Notes: generated by a model not told the origin, from the letters alone. A DNA stretch of 64,000 nucleotides from Nocardia sp. CDC159 (GCF_023740735.1 NZ_JAMRXH010000014.1:124001-188000); one strand, 5' to 3'; numbered from the stretch's first letter, positions 18,549 through 30,589 are shown. Numbers and translations are program-made.

Positions 18549-19103
18549 CACCGTCTCCTGACTCGGAACGGACCCGCGCGGTCCCACCCAAGGACCCCGG
18601 GTCGAATCACCCATGGACACACACAGACACACACCCACACCCCCCGCCGAGATCAGCGGAGGGCGACGCAAACGCCGATCAGCGCGCTAGCACAGCCGCG
18701 CGGTGAGACTGTTCGGGAAAGCCGCCCACAGCCGATGCCGATAAGACCGGAATCCCATTGCTCTCACCTCACTCGCGGCGGGACGCGCGAACGCGTCGTA
18801 CTGGATGCTGCTGCGTTGTCTCCACCTGGAAGCGGTGAACGACTCGCTTCACCGGACGGTCATCGGCCGGTTACTCGCGTGTTCCCGTGCAGACGGGAAG
18901 CTGTAACGAATGATGCAACCGCCGGTACCTGTTCGTCAATCGAAACCGTCACAGGTGTGCCCGGTGTTTTCCTGCTCGTAACGAGAACAGGCCGAGCCGT
19001 CGGTTTGCGGCACTCGTCATACCTCGACCAGTGTACAGGTTAGGGTAGGCTTACTCCCGGGGTGAGGATGTGTAGCTGGGCGTTTGCGAACCGAGGAGAC
19101 GGT
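18549..19103. other. Intergenic region between the Stealth gene and the flavodoxin operon
   Basis: No convincing gene is seen in these 555 bp. The stretch 18614-18645 is a CA-rich simple sequence. There are two small perfect inverted repeats: CGGTGAA (18833-18839) with TTCACCG (18848-18854), and TTCCCGT (18882-18888) with ACGGGAA (18893-18899). Neither has a following T tract. The right end holds the IdeR-like box at 19040 and, around 19075-19100, the leader of the flavodoxin gene. The region must contain both divergent promoters. Confidence 0.6.
19040..19058 (+). promoter_or_regulatory. DtxR/IdeR-like iron box upstream of the flavodoxin gene
   Basis: The sequence TTAGGGTAGGCTTACTCCC matches the degenerate IdeR consensus at 14 of 19 positions; the core GTAGGCTTAC is good and the right flank is poor. 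It ends 45 bp before the flavodoxin GTG at 19104. Flavodoxins commonly replace ferredoxins under iron limitation, which makes iron repression plausible. Confidence 0.6.
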
Positions 19104-19559
19104 GTGCGGATTGTGATTCTGTTCGGGACCGAGATGGGCACCGCGGAGCTGGCCGCGGACGCGATCGCCGACGTGCTGGCGACCGCGCACGATGTCGCGA
19201 TCTACGATATGTCGGATTTCGACGTCGACGATCTCGATACCGGCGACTTCCACGTGCTGGTCTGCTCGACCTATGGCACCGGCGAGCTGCCCACCGGCGC
19301 CGAACCCTTCTTCGACCAGCTCGACGACCGCCTGCCCGACCTCACCGGCCTGCGTTTCGCGGTCTTCGGCCTGGGCGACTCGGTGTACGGCGACACCTTC
19401 AACCGGGGCGGGGAGATCTGCGCGGAGAAGTTCCGCGCCCGGGGCGCGGTTCAGGTCGGTGAGCACGGTCGCCACGACAACTCCGGCCTGGCGCGACCGC
19501 AGGATCAGGCGCGCGAGTGGGCGCAGCGGCTCACCGTTCCCGACCTGGCCAGAGCATGA
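19104..19559 (+). CDS. Short-chain flavodoxin, MioC-like
   Basis: This 151-residue FMN-binding electron carrier has the flavodoxin phosphate loop LFGTEMGTAELAADAIAD at the N-terminus, the isoalloxazine loop STYGTGELPTGAEPFFDQL, and FAVFGLGDSVYGDTFNRGG. These are the features of the MioC/CysJ flavodoxin-like domain. The GTG at 19104 has GAGGAGAC just upstream; the open frame extends 14 codons further but without a better start. It is the first gene of a short plus-strand series with a PPOX-like protein and a thiamine-binding-type protein. The upstream IdeR-like box suggests induction by iron starvation. Confidence 0.88.
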   Translation: MRIVILFGTEMGTAELAADAIADVLATAHDVAIYDMSDFDVDDLDTGDFHVLVCSTYGTGELPTGAEPFFDQLDDRLPDLTGLRFAVFGLGDSVYGDTFNRGGEICAEKFRARGAVQVGEHGRHDNSGLARPQDQAREWAQRLTVPDLARA

Positions 19560-19560
19560 G

Positions 19561-19596
19561 TTAGGGCTGCCTTACGGACAATGGCCTGATCAGGCC
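19561..19596 (+). promoter_or_regulatory. Weak IdeR-like box followed by a perfect 14-bp palindrome
   Basis: Directly after the flavodoxin stop, TTAGGGCTGCCTTACGGAC (19561-19579) matches the iron-box consensus at 13 of 19 positions, which is marginal. It is followed by the perfect palindrome GGCCTGATCAGGCC (19583-19596). A TACACT sequence near 19612 could be a -10 element. Together these suggest a second, regulated promoter for the PPOX-like gene rather than simple read-through. Confidence 0.4.
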
Positions 19597-19670
19597 TGCG
19601 GCACAACGGTTTACACTGCTAGCCATGCGCGGTCCAGCCCGCCGCGCGAGCCGACCGTGAGGTGACGAAG

Positions 19671-20147
19671 ATGGTAGCCGGAGCCCGGGAACGTCAAGAG
19701 CCCTCGACCGAGCATCCCGAATTGGATGTTCTACCGGAGTGGCCGCTGGACACGATCGGGGTGTTGGTGACCACCGATCCGGCGCCGCACGCCATCCCGG
19801 TGTCGTGGCCGGTGCGCGCCGGTGACCGCCGAATTCTGTTGAGCCTCAAGTCCGATCGCGGCTCGCTGGCCCGGTTACGCGCGCAGCCGGAGGTGGCGCT
19901 GCTGATCCTCGGCGGCGGCGATGTCGCGCTCTGCGCACGCGGCGCGGCGCGGGTTATCGCCGATCCGTTGCCGGGTGCCGACGACTACGTCGGCATCGCG
20001 CTCGATGTCGAGGTGATCGACGATCATCGCCAGTCCGCCTTCACCATCGCGGCGGGTATTCAGCGCACCGTGCTCGACGAATCCGAACTGCGCTATCTGG
20101 AATCGCGTGTCGCGACCCTGCGCCGGCTGGCCGCGAACGAGAATTGA
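19671..20147 (+). CDS. Pyridoxamine 5'-phosphate oxidase-like (FMN split-barrel) protein
   Basis: This 158-residue protein resembles the PPOX-class split-barrel family, which binds FMN, F420 or haem. The segments [41 protein letters not shown] and [22 protein letters not shown] follow the usual beta-barrel order. No specific reaction can be assigned. I chose the ATG at 19671, with GAGGTG upstream; a GTG at 19662 is three codons earlier. It is followed 4 bp later by a thiamine-binding-type protein and preceded by an iron-regulated flavodoxin, so a redox role is plausible but unproven. Confidence 0.75.
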   Translation: MVAGARERQEPSTEHPELDVLPEWPLDTIGVLVTTDPAPHAIPVSWPVRAGDRRILLSLKSDRGSLARLRAQPEVALLILGGGDVALCARGAARVIADPLPGADDYVGIALDVEVIDDHRQSAFTIAAGIQRTVLDESELRYLESRVATLRRLAANEN

Positions 20148-20151
20148 TCCC

Positions 20152-20448
20152 ATGATTGCAGCGTTTTCGGTCAGTCCGCTCGGTACCGGCGAGGACGTCG
20201 GGCGAGCCGTCGCCGAGGCCGTGCGCGTGGTGCGCGCCAGCGGCCTACCCAACGAGACCAATGCCATGTTCACCACGATCGAGGGCGAATGGGACGAGGT
20301 GATGGACGTGATCAAACGGGCCACCGATGCCGTCCTGGCCGCCGCGCCGCGCGCCAGCCTGGTGATCAAGGCCGATATCCGTCCCGGTGTCACCGACGCG
20401 ATCACCGCGAAGGTGGCCAGTGTGGAACGATATCTGGCCGAGGACTGA
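20152..20448 (+). CDS. MTH1187/YqgV-type (DUF77) thiamine-binding family protein
   Basis: This 98-residue alpha/beta protein has the family signature: [23 protein letters not shown] at the N-terminus, [21 protein letters not shown] in the middle and [14 protein letters not shown] before the C-terminus. Members form oligomers, and some bind thiamine or its pyrimidine precursor; the cellular role is unclear. The ATG at 20152 starts 4 bp after the PPOX-like stop, implying a shared transcript. Confidence 0.85.
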   Translation: MIAAFSVSPLGTGEDVGRAVAEAVRVVRASGLPNETNAMFTTIEGEWDEVMDVIKRATDAVLAAAPRASLVIKADIRPGVTDAITAKVASVERYLAED

Positions 20449-20538
20449 CATACCGCGGACGCGGAGGTGGCCAGATGTTGACGAACAAAGGCTATCTGGC
20501 CACTCGTCCAGGACTTACCGGTGCGGCATGGTGAGCCC

Positions 20539-21267
20539 ATGACCGAAACCCTTTGGCCACTATTGGAATTGCGCCAGTACACGCTGCGGCCTGGAAAGCG
20601 GGACGCGCTGATCGATCTGTTCGACCGGGAATTCGTGGAGACGCAGGAATCCGTCGGCATGCGCATCGTCGGCCAGTTCCGCGACGAGGATGATCCGGAT
20701 CGTTTCGTGTGGGTGCGCGCCTTCGCCGATATGGATTCGCGCCGTGCGGCTTTGACCGCGTTCTATGTTGAGGGCCAGACGTGGCGCACGCATGCACCGG
20801 CGGCCCGCGCGACGATGCTCGACACCAGCAATGCCCTGCTGCTGCATCCGGTTTTGGCGACCGACGATCTCGGTGCGCAATTCGTCCGGCCCGGACCGGA
20901 AGCCACCGAACTGCCCGAGTCGCGCATGCTGATCACCATCCACTACCCCAACATCCCCACCGCCGAATTCGCCGAATTCTTCGAGGACCACGTGAGCCCC
21001 GTCCTCATCGACAATGGCGCCGAGCCGCTCGCCTGTTACGAATCCCACCGGGCCCACAATGATTTCCCCGCTCTGCCGATTCGCGACGACGAGGTCTTCG
21101 TCTGGTTCTCGCGCTTCGATACCGCCGAGGATCTGGACGATCATCTGAAATGCCTGGCCACCTCGCACAACTGGACCTGCCGCCTGGAACCGGAGCTGTC
21201 GAAACGCCTTGCGGCCCCGAGCGATCGCCTACGGCTGGCTCCCACCGCGCGATCACTGTTGCACTGA
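20539..21267 (+). CDS. NIPSNAP-family protein with two dimeric alpha-beta-barrel domains
   Basis: This 242-residue cytoplasmic protein contains two NIPSNAP/ABM-like halves. The first begins LLELRQYTLRPGKRDALIDLFDREFVE and the second has MLITIHYPNIPTAEFAEFFEDHVSP. Both show the usual E..Y.L..G....L...F pattern. Functions in bacteria are not defined; related folds are monooxygenases or haem-binding proteins. The ATG at 20539 lies 90 bp downstream of the thiamine-binding-type gene. It may share that transcript or have its own promoter. Confidence 0.8.
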   Translation: MTETLWPLLELRQYTLRPGKRDALIDLFDREFVETQESVGMRIVGQFRDEDDPDRFVWVRAFADMDSRRAALTAFYVEGQTWRTHAPAARATMLDTSNALLLHPVLATDDLGAQFVRPGPEATELPESRMLITIHYPNIPTAEFAEFFEDHVSPVLIDNGAEPLACYESHRAHNDFPALPIRDDEVFVWFSRFDTAEDLDDHLKCLATSHNWTCRLEPELSKRLAAPSDRLRLAPTARSLLH

Positions 21268-21327
21268 ACGCGTCGAGATCGCCTGCGGTCTGGGCATATC
21301 CGTGCCCAGGCCGCGCTGTGCCCGGGG

Positions 21328-21423
21328 TCAGCGGGCGTCGGCGGCCAGGCCGAAGCCGAGCGCGATCAGGACGGCCGCCAGGGCGCATTCGATGCGCTGG
21401 CGAACGCCGTTGCGGCGTGGGCA
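21328..21423 (-). pseudogene. Possible remnant of a LysE-family exporter (C-terminal 31 residues only)
   Basis: The minus-strand frame immediately after the cupin stop reads NGVRQRIECALAAVLIALGF, then GLAADAR and a stop at 21328. This resembles the last helix and tail of LysE/RhtB amino-acid exporters (R-I-x-x-x-x-A-x-L-I-x-L-G-x-x-L). Nothing upstream in this frame continues it, because the preceding codon is the cupin stop. I read it as the tail of a deleted exporter gene. Similarity over only 31 residues could be chance. Confidence 0.3.
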
Positions 21424-21951
21424 TCAGCCCCGCAACCACCGCCGCTCGTATCCGAGCGCGCGGGCCAGCCGGGCCAGCGGCCCGAGGACGACGCGCTGCA
21501 CGCGAGCCGGAACCCCCGCGAGATAACCGTCCTGGTACTCCCACAGCAGCGCCAAGGCCAGCGGATCCCACGGGACACCCGCCCGAGTGGTCCTTCCCGC
21601 GGCGTCCAGGGCCTGCCAGAGCCGGAACATCTCCCAGTGCCGCAGCGGCGGCCTGATCTCGTGGTCGATGACGGTCTCGGGCGCCTCGGTCCAGAACTCG
21701 TGCACCGCACGCGGGCCCGCGGTGAGCGAATCACCCTGTCCGGCAATGGTTTCGACGCCGTCGATGCGGAATCGCAACCGTCCCTGCCGTACGGTCCACG
21801 ATTCGGTGAGCACCGGATGCCAATGCGGCCCGGCCTCCCGCCCCACCGCGGGCATCCGATGCCGCAGCCGCAGGAACGGCCCGCGCTCGTCGGCGCCGTT
21901 GTCGAGCAGCGTCACCGAGTGACCATTGCGGAACGTCAGCGTGGTTCCCAT
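21424..21951 (-). CDS. Cupin-domain protein
   Basis: This 175-residue protein has an N-terminal cupin barrel. Motif 1 is seen as GPHWHPVLTESWTVRQGRLRF (HxH...E...G) and motif 2 as ITAG-like LTAGPRAVHEFWTEAPE with a His. A C-terminal helical region (ALALLWEYQDGYLAGVPARV) is of a type seen in small regulatory or sugar-binding cupins. I used the ATG at 21951; the frame opens with TTG at 21957. It is divergent from the marR gene across a 29-bp gap, suggesting control by that regulator. No enzymatic role is evident. Confidence 0.75.
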   Translation of the reverse strand: MGTTLTFRNGHSVTLLDNGADERGPFLRLRHRMPAVGREAGPHWHPVLTESWTVRQGRLRFRIDGVETIAGQGDSLTAGPRAVHEFWTEAPETVIDHEIRPPLRHWEMFRLWQALDAAGRTTRAGVPWDPLALALLWEYQDGYLAGVPARVQRVVLGPLARLARALGYERRWLRG

Positions 21952-21964
21952 GGTCAAGATATAA

Positions 21965-21977
21965 AGGTAGCCTTCCT
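21965..21977. promoter_or_regulatory. Imperfect palindrome between cupin and marR, candidate MarR operator
   Basis: AGGTAGCCTTCCT matches its own reverse complement at 10 of 13 positions and lies at the centre of the only 29 bp separating the divergent cupin and marR starts. MarR regulators typically bind such palindromes to repress both themselves and the divergent gene. Confidence 0.45.
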
Positions 21978-21980
21978 ATT

Positions 21981-22418
21981 GTGTCAACAGCCGATCCCAG
22001 CCTGCTGAAACTGCTGGTCCAACTCACCCGATCCGTTGAACAGGACCTCGAGGAGAAACTCCGCGCGGAACTCGACGACCGCCTGCGCCCCGCCCACTAC
22101 GCGGTCTTTCGCTACCTCGCCCCCACCGGCTCACGCATCGGCGACCTGGCCGACGCCGCCGGTATGACGCAACAGTCCATGGGCGAACTGGTCACCCATC
22201 TCGAGCGCTGCGGCTACCTGGAACGCCGCCCCGACCCCACCGACCGCCGAGCCCGCCTCGTAACCACCACCGCCTCCGGCCACACCGCCCTCACCCTCGC
22301 CGCCACCCACATCACCGCCATCGAACACCGCCTCCGCGAGGCCATGGGCGCCCCCGCCCTCACCAACCTCCGTCACCTACTCGAACGCGCCCAACAGGCC
22401 CTCGCAAGCTCGGGCTGA
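21981..22418 (+). CDS. MarR-family transcriptional regulator
   Basis: This 145-residue regulator shows the winged helix-turn-helix of the family: YAVFRYLAPTGSRIGDLADAAGMTQQSMGELVTHLERCGYLERR for helices 2-4, then the wing with PTDRRARLVTTTASG (the conserved D-x-R). The GTG at 21981 starts 4 bases after the palindrome. It is divergent from the cupin gene, its likely target. The ligand is unknown. Confidence 0.9.
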   Translation: MSTADPSLLKLLVQLTRSVEQDLEEKLRAELDDRLRPAHYAVFRYLAPTGSRIGDLADAAGMTQQSMGELVTHLERCGYLERRPDPTDRRARLVTTTASGHTALTLAATHITAIEHRLREAMGAPALTNLRHLLERAQQALASSG

Positions 22419-22449
22419 TAGGAGTCGCTCGAACTGGGGCCGCGGTCGG

Positions 22450-22640
22450 GCCAACGCAGTCGCCCCAGGCTGATGCAGTCTTCCCTTCGTACTGATACGA
22501 CCACCCTCAGCTGATGCATTGGTGCTCAGGCTGATGGGTTGCACTCGGGCTGATGGGTTGCACTCGGGCTGATGGGTTGCGCGGGCCAATGCGGCGCGGT
22601 CGGGCTCATGGCTCATGGAGTGCGCTCGGGCTGATGGGAT
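22450..22640. repeat. Degenerate 20-bp repeats in the marR-mazG convergent region
   Basis: The motif GGCTGATGGGTTGCACTCGG recurs with a 20-bp period from about 22528 to 22588 (three units, the last diverging after GGTTGC). Related GGCTGATG-type pieces occur near 22467, 22510 and 22629. The 279 bp between the marR stop and the mazG stop hold nothing else that I recognise. As both genes converge here, the repeat lies at their 3' ends. Confidence 0.8.
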
Positions 22641-22697
22641 CGCGGTCGGGGCGACGGCGGGGCTGGGGTTGGTGGGGAGCGTTGTGACGGGAGCTGA

Positions 22698-23452
22698 TCA
22701 GCGGGGCCAGTAGGTGCGCCAGTCGGCGGCGGTCAGGGGGGTGCGTTCGCCGCGGGCGGTTTCGGCGGCGTCTTCGGTGGTGCGGATGGTGTGGGCGAAG
22801 GTCAGGGCGGCCTTGCGGAGGTGTTCCTCGGCGCTGTGGGGGCCGCCCAGGTGGACCACGCGGAGGTGGTCGGGGATGAGGTCTTCGGGGAGGCCCGCCT
22901 TGCGGCTGCGGGAGAGGATCTTTTCGGCCAGGGCGAGGGCGGGCTGGGCCAGGGCGATGCCGTCCAGGCAGGAGCGGCGGGCCTTTTCGGTGGATTTGCG
23001 TTCCTCCCAGGCCTTTTCCTGGGCGGCGATCTTGTCCTCGACGGTGGCGTCGGGGTCGATGCGGGCGTCCAGCAGGTGCGGGCTGCGGTGAACCAGCTTG
23101 GTCACCAGCGCGGCCGCCACGTCGTCGACGGTGAATTCGCCCGCCGCCTCGGCGATCCGGGAGTGGAACAGCACCTGCAGCAGCAGATCGCCCAGCTCCT
23201 CCTTGATGGTTTCGACATCACCGTGCTGAATGGCGTCGAGCAGTTCGTAGGTCTCCTCGAGCAGGTACGGGCGCAGCGAATCGTGGGTCTGGGTGACCTC
23301 CCAGCCGCCGAAGTTCCAGAGCCGGTCCATGATCTCCACCGCACCGGCGAGGTTGCGGGCCATGCGAATCGAGTCCGCCGCCGAATCCTCTTCGCGGCCC
23401 GCGCCGTTCATCGAGGCGGGCGCGGTGGCACCGGAATCCTGGTGCGCCGCAC

Positions 23453-23456
<4 letters not shown>
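22698..23456 (-). CDS. mazG: Nucleoside triphosphate pyrophosphohydrolase MazG
   Basis: This 252-residue all-alpha NTP pyrophosphatase has the metal-binding MazG motif [12 protein letters not shown] (E-E-x-x-E) near residue 66 and [21 protein letters not shown] around residue 85. A second helical part follows, with [11 protein letters not shown] and later [16 protein letters not shown]. It hydrolyses (d)NTPs to NMPs and pyrophosphate, often removing oxidised nucleotides. The ATG at 23456 overlaps the mfd stop as ATGA. The protein is shorter than M. tuberculosis MazG (about 325 residues) because it lacks an N-terminal segment. The long open frame upstream is a shadow of mfd. Confidence 0.92.
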
Positions 23457-27070
<3,614 letters not shown>

Positions 27071-27166
27071 GAACAGACTCCTGGGCACGAATCGGGAATA
27101 CCGATGACTCAGGCGAGTCTAGTGCGCGCTACCGACAGGATTCTTCCCGGCCGAAAGCATGCCGGG

Positions 27167-27235
27167 ACCCGAGGTGCGAGGGCACGGCACGTAGCGCCGG
27201 AACCCGAGGTACGGGGTCACGGCACGTAGCGCCGC
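27167..27235. repeat. Direct duplication of about 34 bp at the 3' end of a tetR gene
   Basis: ACCCGAGGT...CACGGCACGTAGCGCCG occurs at 27167-27200 and again at 27202-27235, differing at a few positions. The second copy contains the stop codon and last codons of the TetR gene ending at 27217. The first copy lies just beyond the stop and could be a slipped duplication of the gene's own 3' end. Confidence 0.8.
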
Positions 27236-27864
27236 AGCCGCCGGGCCGCGAATTCGCGGAAGTAGGCGACCTTTTCCTCGGGGACGATCGAGGGCAACAG
27301 GAAGTACCACACGCGTTCCATGCGGACCGCCATCTGATCGATGGAGTCGGTGCCGACGGCGGTGATGTGGACCCCGGCGGTCATTTCCTGCAGCAGCAGG
27401 CCGATGGTTTCCGGGTCCAGCTCGGGCTTGAGGTCGCCCTGGGCGATCGCGCGCTCGGCCAGTAATCGGTGGGTCTCGCCCCAGGTCTTGGCGATGTTCT
27501 CGCCGGTGGCGCCGCGGTAGTCGCCGATCTGGTGGGTCAGCTTCAGCATGGCGCCGACCATCGGATCGTTCATGGTGAGGTCGGCCACCACATAGGTGAT
27601 GCCGATACACGCCTCGAGTGCCGGGACTCTGGGATCGAAGAAGCCCTGGCAGGCGCTGACCAGACGCTCGTTGCCCTGGTCGACCACGGCGCGCGCCAGC
27701 TCCTCCTTGGAACCGAAGTGAAAGTACAAGGCGCCCTTGGTCACATTGGACTGCGCGATGATCTCGCTCAGGCTCGCATTCGCGTAGCCCAGTCGGAGAA
27801 AGACATCGGCCGCGCCGGCGAGAACGGAATCGCGAGTGATCTCCGCACGCGCTTGCCTAGCCAT
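27217..27864 (-). CDS. TetR-family regulator of the gamma-butyrolactone receptor type (ArpA/ScbR-like)
   Basis: In this 215-residue protein the DNA-binding N-terminus (ARQARAEITRDSVLAGAADVF, GYANASLSEIIAQSNVTKGALYFHFGSKEELA) closely follows A-factor receptor homologues, and the C-terminal MERVWYFLLPSIVPEEKVAYF also fits that subgroup. Such proteins release DNA on binding a gamma-butyrolactone or related signal. No AfsA-type synthase is encoded in this window, so it may act as an orphan receptor or sense another ligand. It is divergent from nothing nearby: 216 bp separate it from the next TetR gene on the same strand. Confidence 0.85.
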   Translation of the reverse strand: MARQARAEITRDSVLAGAADVFLRLGYANASLSEIIAQSNVTKGALYFHFGSKEELARAVVDQGNERLVSACQGFFDPRVPALEACIGITYVVADLTMNDPMVGAMLKLTHQIGDYRGATGENIAKTWGETHRLLAERAIAQGDLKPELDPETIGLLLQEMTAGVHITAVGTDSIDQMAVRMERVWYFLLPSIVPEEKVAYFREFAARRLRRYVP

Positions 27865-28080
27865 CAGATCCGCCTGTCATCAAACCAGCCATCCTGAAGT
27901 AGACCGACATCCCGAAGTTGACCGACATCACAGCTCGAACAGCACTCGAAGGATGGGTGAACCGTACCACCCGACCGGCCCTTGCCAGTGGAATCGAGCA
28001 TTCAGACCAGCCTCCGTCGCAAATTTTGGGTTAACTGTCCAGTTCCGCCCCCATTACCCCCTGCTCGGTGCGGCGAGGAC

Positions 28081-28734
28081 TCAGGTGCCCGCACCGTGCG
28101 GCCACTCGGAGGCCAGTTGGGGGTCGGCCTCGAGGTGGGTCAGGCCGTTCCAGCACAGGTTGACCAGGTGCGCGGCGACCACCTCCTTGGAGGGTTCGCG
28201 CACGTCCAGCCACCAGGTCGCCGCGGTCGCCACCATGCCGACCAGCGCCTGGGCGTAGAGCGTGGCCAGGCTGGTATCGAAACCGCGCCGCTCGAAGTCA
28301 CCGGCCAGGATGTGCGCCACCTGGTTGACCGCCTCGTTGAGCAGGCTCGAATAGGTGCCCTCGGCGGCCGAGACCGGCTGGTCGCGCATGAGGATCCGGA
28401 AGCCGTCGGTCCGCTCCTCCATATAGGTCAGCAACGCCAGTGCCACCTGCTCGAGCCGCACCCGAGAGCGATTCTGGGTGAGCGAGGAGACGATCATGTC
28501 CAGCAGCGTCGACATCTCCCGGTCCACGACAACGGCGTAGAGCCCCTCCTTGCCCCCGAAGTGTTCGTACACAACGGGTTTGGAGACCTGGGCACGCTGG
28601 GCGATCTCCTCGATGGAGGTGGCGTCGTAGCCCCGCTCGGCGAACAGCGCCCGACCGATCTCGATCAGCTGCTGACGCCGCTGAGTCCCGGTCATGCGTT
28701 GCCGCGCCGACCGGCTCACCTCTCCCGACGTCAT
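28081..28734 (-). CDS. TetR-family transcriptional regulator (Rv1019-like position)
   Basis: This 217-residue regulator has a standard helix-turn-helix (RRQQLIEIGRALFAERGYDATS, IEEIAQRAQVSKPVVYEHFGGKEGLYAVVVD) and a C-terminal ligand domain containing LMRDQPVSAAEGTYSSLL. Its position between mfd and glmU matches Rv1019 in M. tuberculosis. I used the ATG at 28734; an internal ATG at 28695 would also keep the full DNA-binding domain. Its ligand and targets are unknown. Confidence 0.88.
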   Translation of the reverse strand: MTSGEVSRSARQRMTGTQRRQQLIEIGRALFAERGYDATSIEEIAQRAQVSKPVVYEHFGGKEGLYAVVVDREMSTLLDMIVSSLTQNRSRVRLEQVALALLTYMEERTDGFRILMRDQPVSAAEGTYSSLLNEAVNQVAHILAGDFERRGFDTSLATLYAQALVGMVATAATWWLDVREPSKEVVAAHLVNLCWNGLTHLEADPQLASEWPHGAGT

Positions 28735-28935
28735 CGATCCCACCAACCCTTCGCTGCGCGCGCTGCTACCCCATGCCGCAACCTCACCTGCGACAATTGT
28801 TCCAACCGTCTGTACCCTATCGACACGGCGACCGGAAATCGGAGAAGCGGTTCGACGTTTGGCGCTGAGCATGCGAGGATCATTCGCGCGTGCCGTGGCG
28901 CAGCGGCGGATCCGATCGGGCCGCCGATGTGACAA

Positions 28936-29006
28936 TCCGCCGTAGTGTAATGGCAGCACCACTGATTTTGGTTCAGTTAGTCCAGGTTCGAGTCCTGGCG
29001 GCGGAG
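28936..29006 (+). tRNA. tRNA-Gln (anticodon TTG)
   Basis: A complete 71-nt cloverleaf can be folded. The acceptor stem TCCGCCG (28936-28942) pairs with CGGCGGA (28999-29005). A D-arm with TAATGGCAGCA follows. The anticodon arm ACTGA-TTTTGGT-TCAGT has anticodon TTG, and the T-arm is CCAGG-TTCGAGT-CCTGG. The 3' CCA is not encoded. It lies just upstream of glmU on the same strand, as in other Corynebacteriales. Confidence 0.95.
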
Positions 29007-29098
29007 CTCGGGGGCGCAGGCGTATATCGTTGGTCCGCGCCCGACCAGCCCGACCACGACAGCCCAGCAGCACGATGACAGGCAGCCGAGGGAGATCC

Positions 29099-30589
29099 AT
29101 GCCACAGCAGACCGCCGTCGTCGTTCTCGCCGCCGGTGCCGGAACCCGAATGCGGTCCAAGACCCCCAAGGTGTTGCATTCGCTCGCCGGCCGCAGCATG
29201 CTCGCCCACGCGCTGCATGCGGCGAACGAGATCGACCCCGCGTACCTGATCACGGTCATCGGTCACGATCGGGAGCAGGTCGGCGCGGCGATGAATTCGG
29301 TTGCGGCGGAACTCGATCGCGAGATCATCGCGGCGGTTCAGGAGGAGCAGCTGGGCACCGGACACGCCGTGCAGTGCGCGCTGTCGGCGGTGCCGGACGA
29401 TTTCACCGGCGATCTGCTGGTCACCTCCGCCGATGTGCCGCTGCTCGACGGCCACACACTGCAGGCGTTGCTGGCCGATCACCGCAGCTATCCGGAGCGC
29501 TCAGCGGTGACCGTGCTGACCTTCGTGCCCGATGACGCCAATGGCTACGGCCGCATCGTGCGCGACGCCGAGGGACATATGCTCGAGATCGTCGAGCACG
29601 CCGACGCCACCCCCGAACAGGCCGCCATCACCGAAGTCAATTCGGGCGTCTACGTTTTCGACGTGACCGTGCTGCGCACCATGATCGGCCGCCTGACCAC
29701 CGCAAACGCCCAGCACGAGCTGTACCTGACCGATGTGCTGAAGCTGGCGCGCGAGGCGGGCCATCCGGTGCACGGCGCGCGGCTGGTGGACGCCAACAAG
29801 GTCACCGGCGTCAACGACCGGGTACAGATGGCCCACGCCGCGCGCACCCTCAACCGCTACATCCTCGAACGCCACATGCGGGCCGGTGTGACGGTCATCG
29901 ATCCGGCCTCGACCTGGGTGGACGCGGGCGTGCGGATCGGCCGCGACGCGGTCCTGCGGCCGGGCGTGCAATTGCTCGGCACGACGATCGTCGGCGAGGA
30001 CGCGGAGGTGGGTCCGGACAGCACGCTGACCGATGTGGTGGTCGGCGAGGGCGCGAAGGTGATTCGCACGCACGGCGAAGGCGCGACCATCGGGCCGGGC
30101 GCGACCATCGGGCCCTTCGCCTACCTGCGGCCGGGCACCGTCGTGGGCGAGTCCGGCAAGCTCGGGGCATTCGTCGAGTCCAAGAATGCCACCATCGGCG
30201 CGCACTCCAAGGTGCCGCATCTGACCTACGTCGGCGACGCGACCATCGGTGAATACAGCAACATCGGCGCGTCCAGCGTGTTCGTCAATTACGACGGCGT
30301 GCACAAGCACCACACGGTCATCGGCTCGCACGTGCGAACCGGCAGCGACAACATGTTCGTCGCGCCGGTCACCGTGGGTGACGGGGCTTATACCGGGGCG
30401 GGTACTGTGCTGCGTAGAAACGTTCCGCCGGGGGCGCTTGCCGTGTCGGGTGGAGCACAGCGCAATATTGAGGGCTGGGTGCAGCGGAACCGACCCGGAA
30501 CCGCTGCGGCGCAGGCGGCGGCCGAGGCGATCGCGGCCAATGACAGGGCGAGTCAGGCAACCGAGCAAAAGGATGGCAACAAAGAGTGA
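29099..30589 (+). CDS. glmU: Bifunctional GlcN-1-P acetyltransferase / GlcNAc-1-P uridyltransferase
   Basis: This 496-residue enzyme makes UDP-GlcNAc for peptidoglycan and arabinogalactan linker. The N-terminal pyrophosphorylase domain has [28 protein letters not shown] and NSGVYVFD. From about residue 265 the left-handed beta-helix has repeated hexapeptides such as [19 protein letters not shown], then [20 protein letters not shown] with the acetyltransferase active-site His. The disordered alanine-rich C-terminal tail is typical of actinobacterial GlmU. The ATG at 29099 follows GGGAGATCC. It overlaps prs by 4 bp. Confidence 0.97.
   Translation: MPQQTAVVVLAAGAGTRMRSKTPKVLHSLAGRSMLAHALHAANEIDPAYLITVIGHDREQVGAAMNSVAAELDREIIAAVQEEQLGTGHAVQCALSAVPDDFTGDLLVTSADVPLLDGHTLQALLADHRSYPERSAVTVLTFVPDDANGYGRIVRDAEGHMLEIVEHADATPEQAAITEVNSGVYVFDVTVLRTMIGRLTTANAQHELYLTDVLKLAREAGHPVHGARLVDANKVTGVNDRVQMAHAARTLNRYILERHMRAGVTVIDPASTWVDAGVRIGRDAVLRPGVQLLGTTIVGEDAEVGPDSTLTDVVVGEGAKVIRTHGEGATIGPGATIGPFAYLRPGTVVGESGKLGAFVESKNATIGAHSKVPHLTYVGDATIGEYSNIGASSVFVNYDGVHKHHTVIGSHVRTGSDNMFVAPVTVGDGAYTGAGTVLRRNVPPGALAVSGGAQRNIEGWVQRNRPGTAAAQAAAEAIAANDRASQATEQKDGNKE

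Noticed and set aside
21961-21980. Fourth IdeR box between cupin and marR
   Set aside because: Only the AGGTA portion fits; the other half disagrees with the consensus. A MarR operator explains the palindrome and position better.
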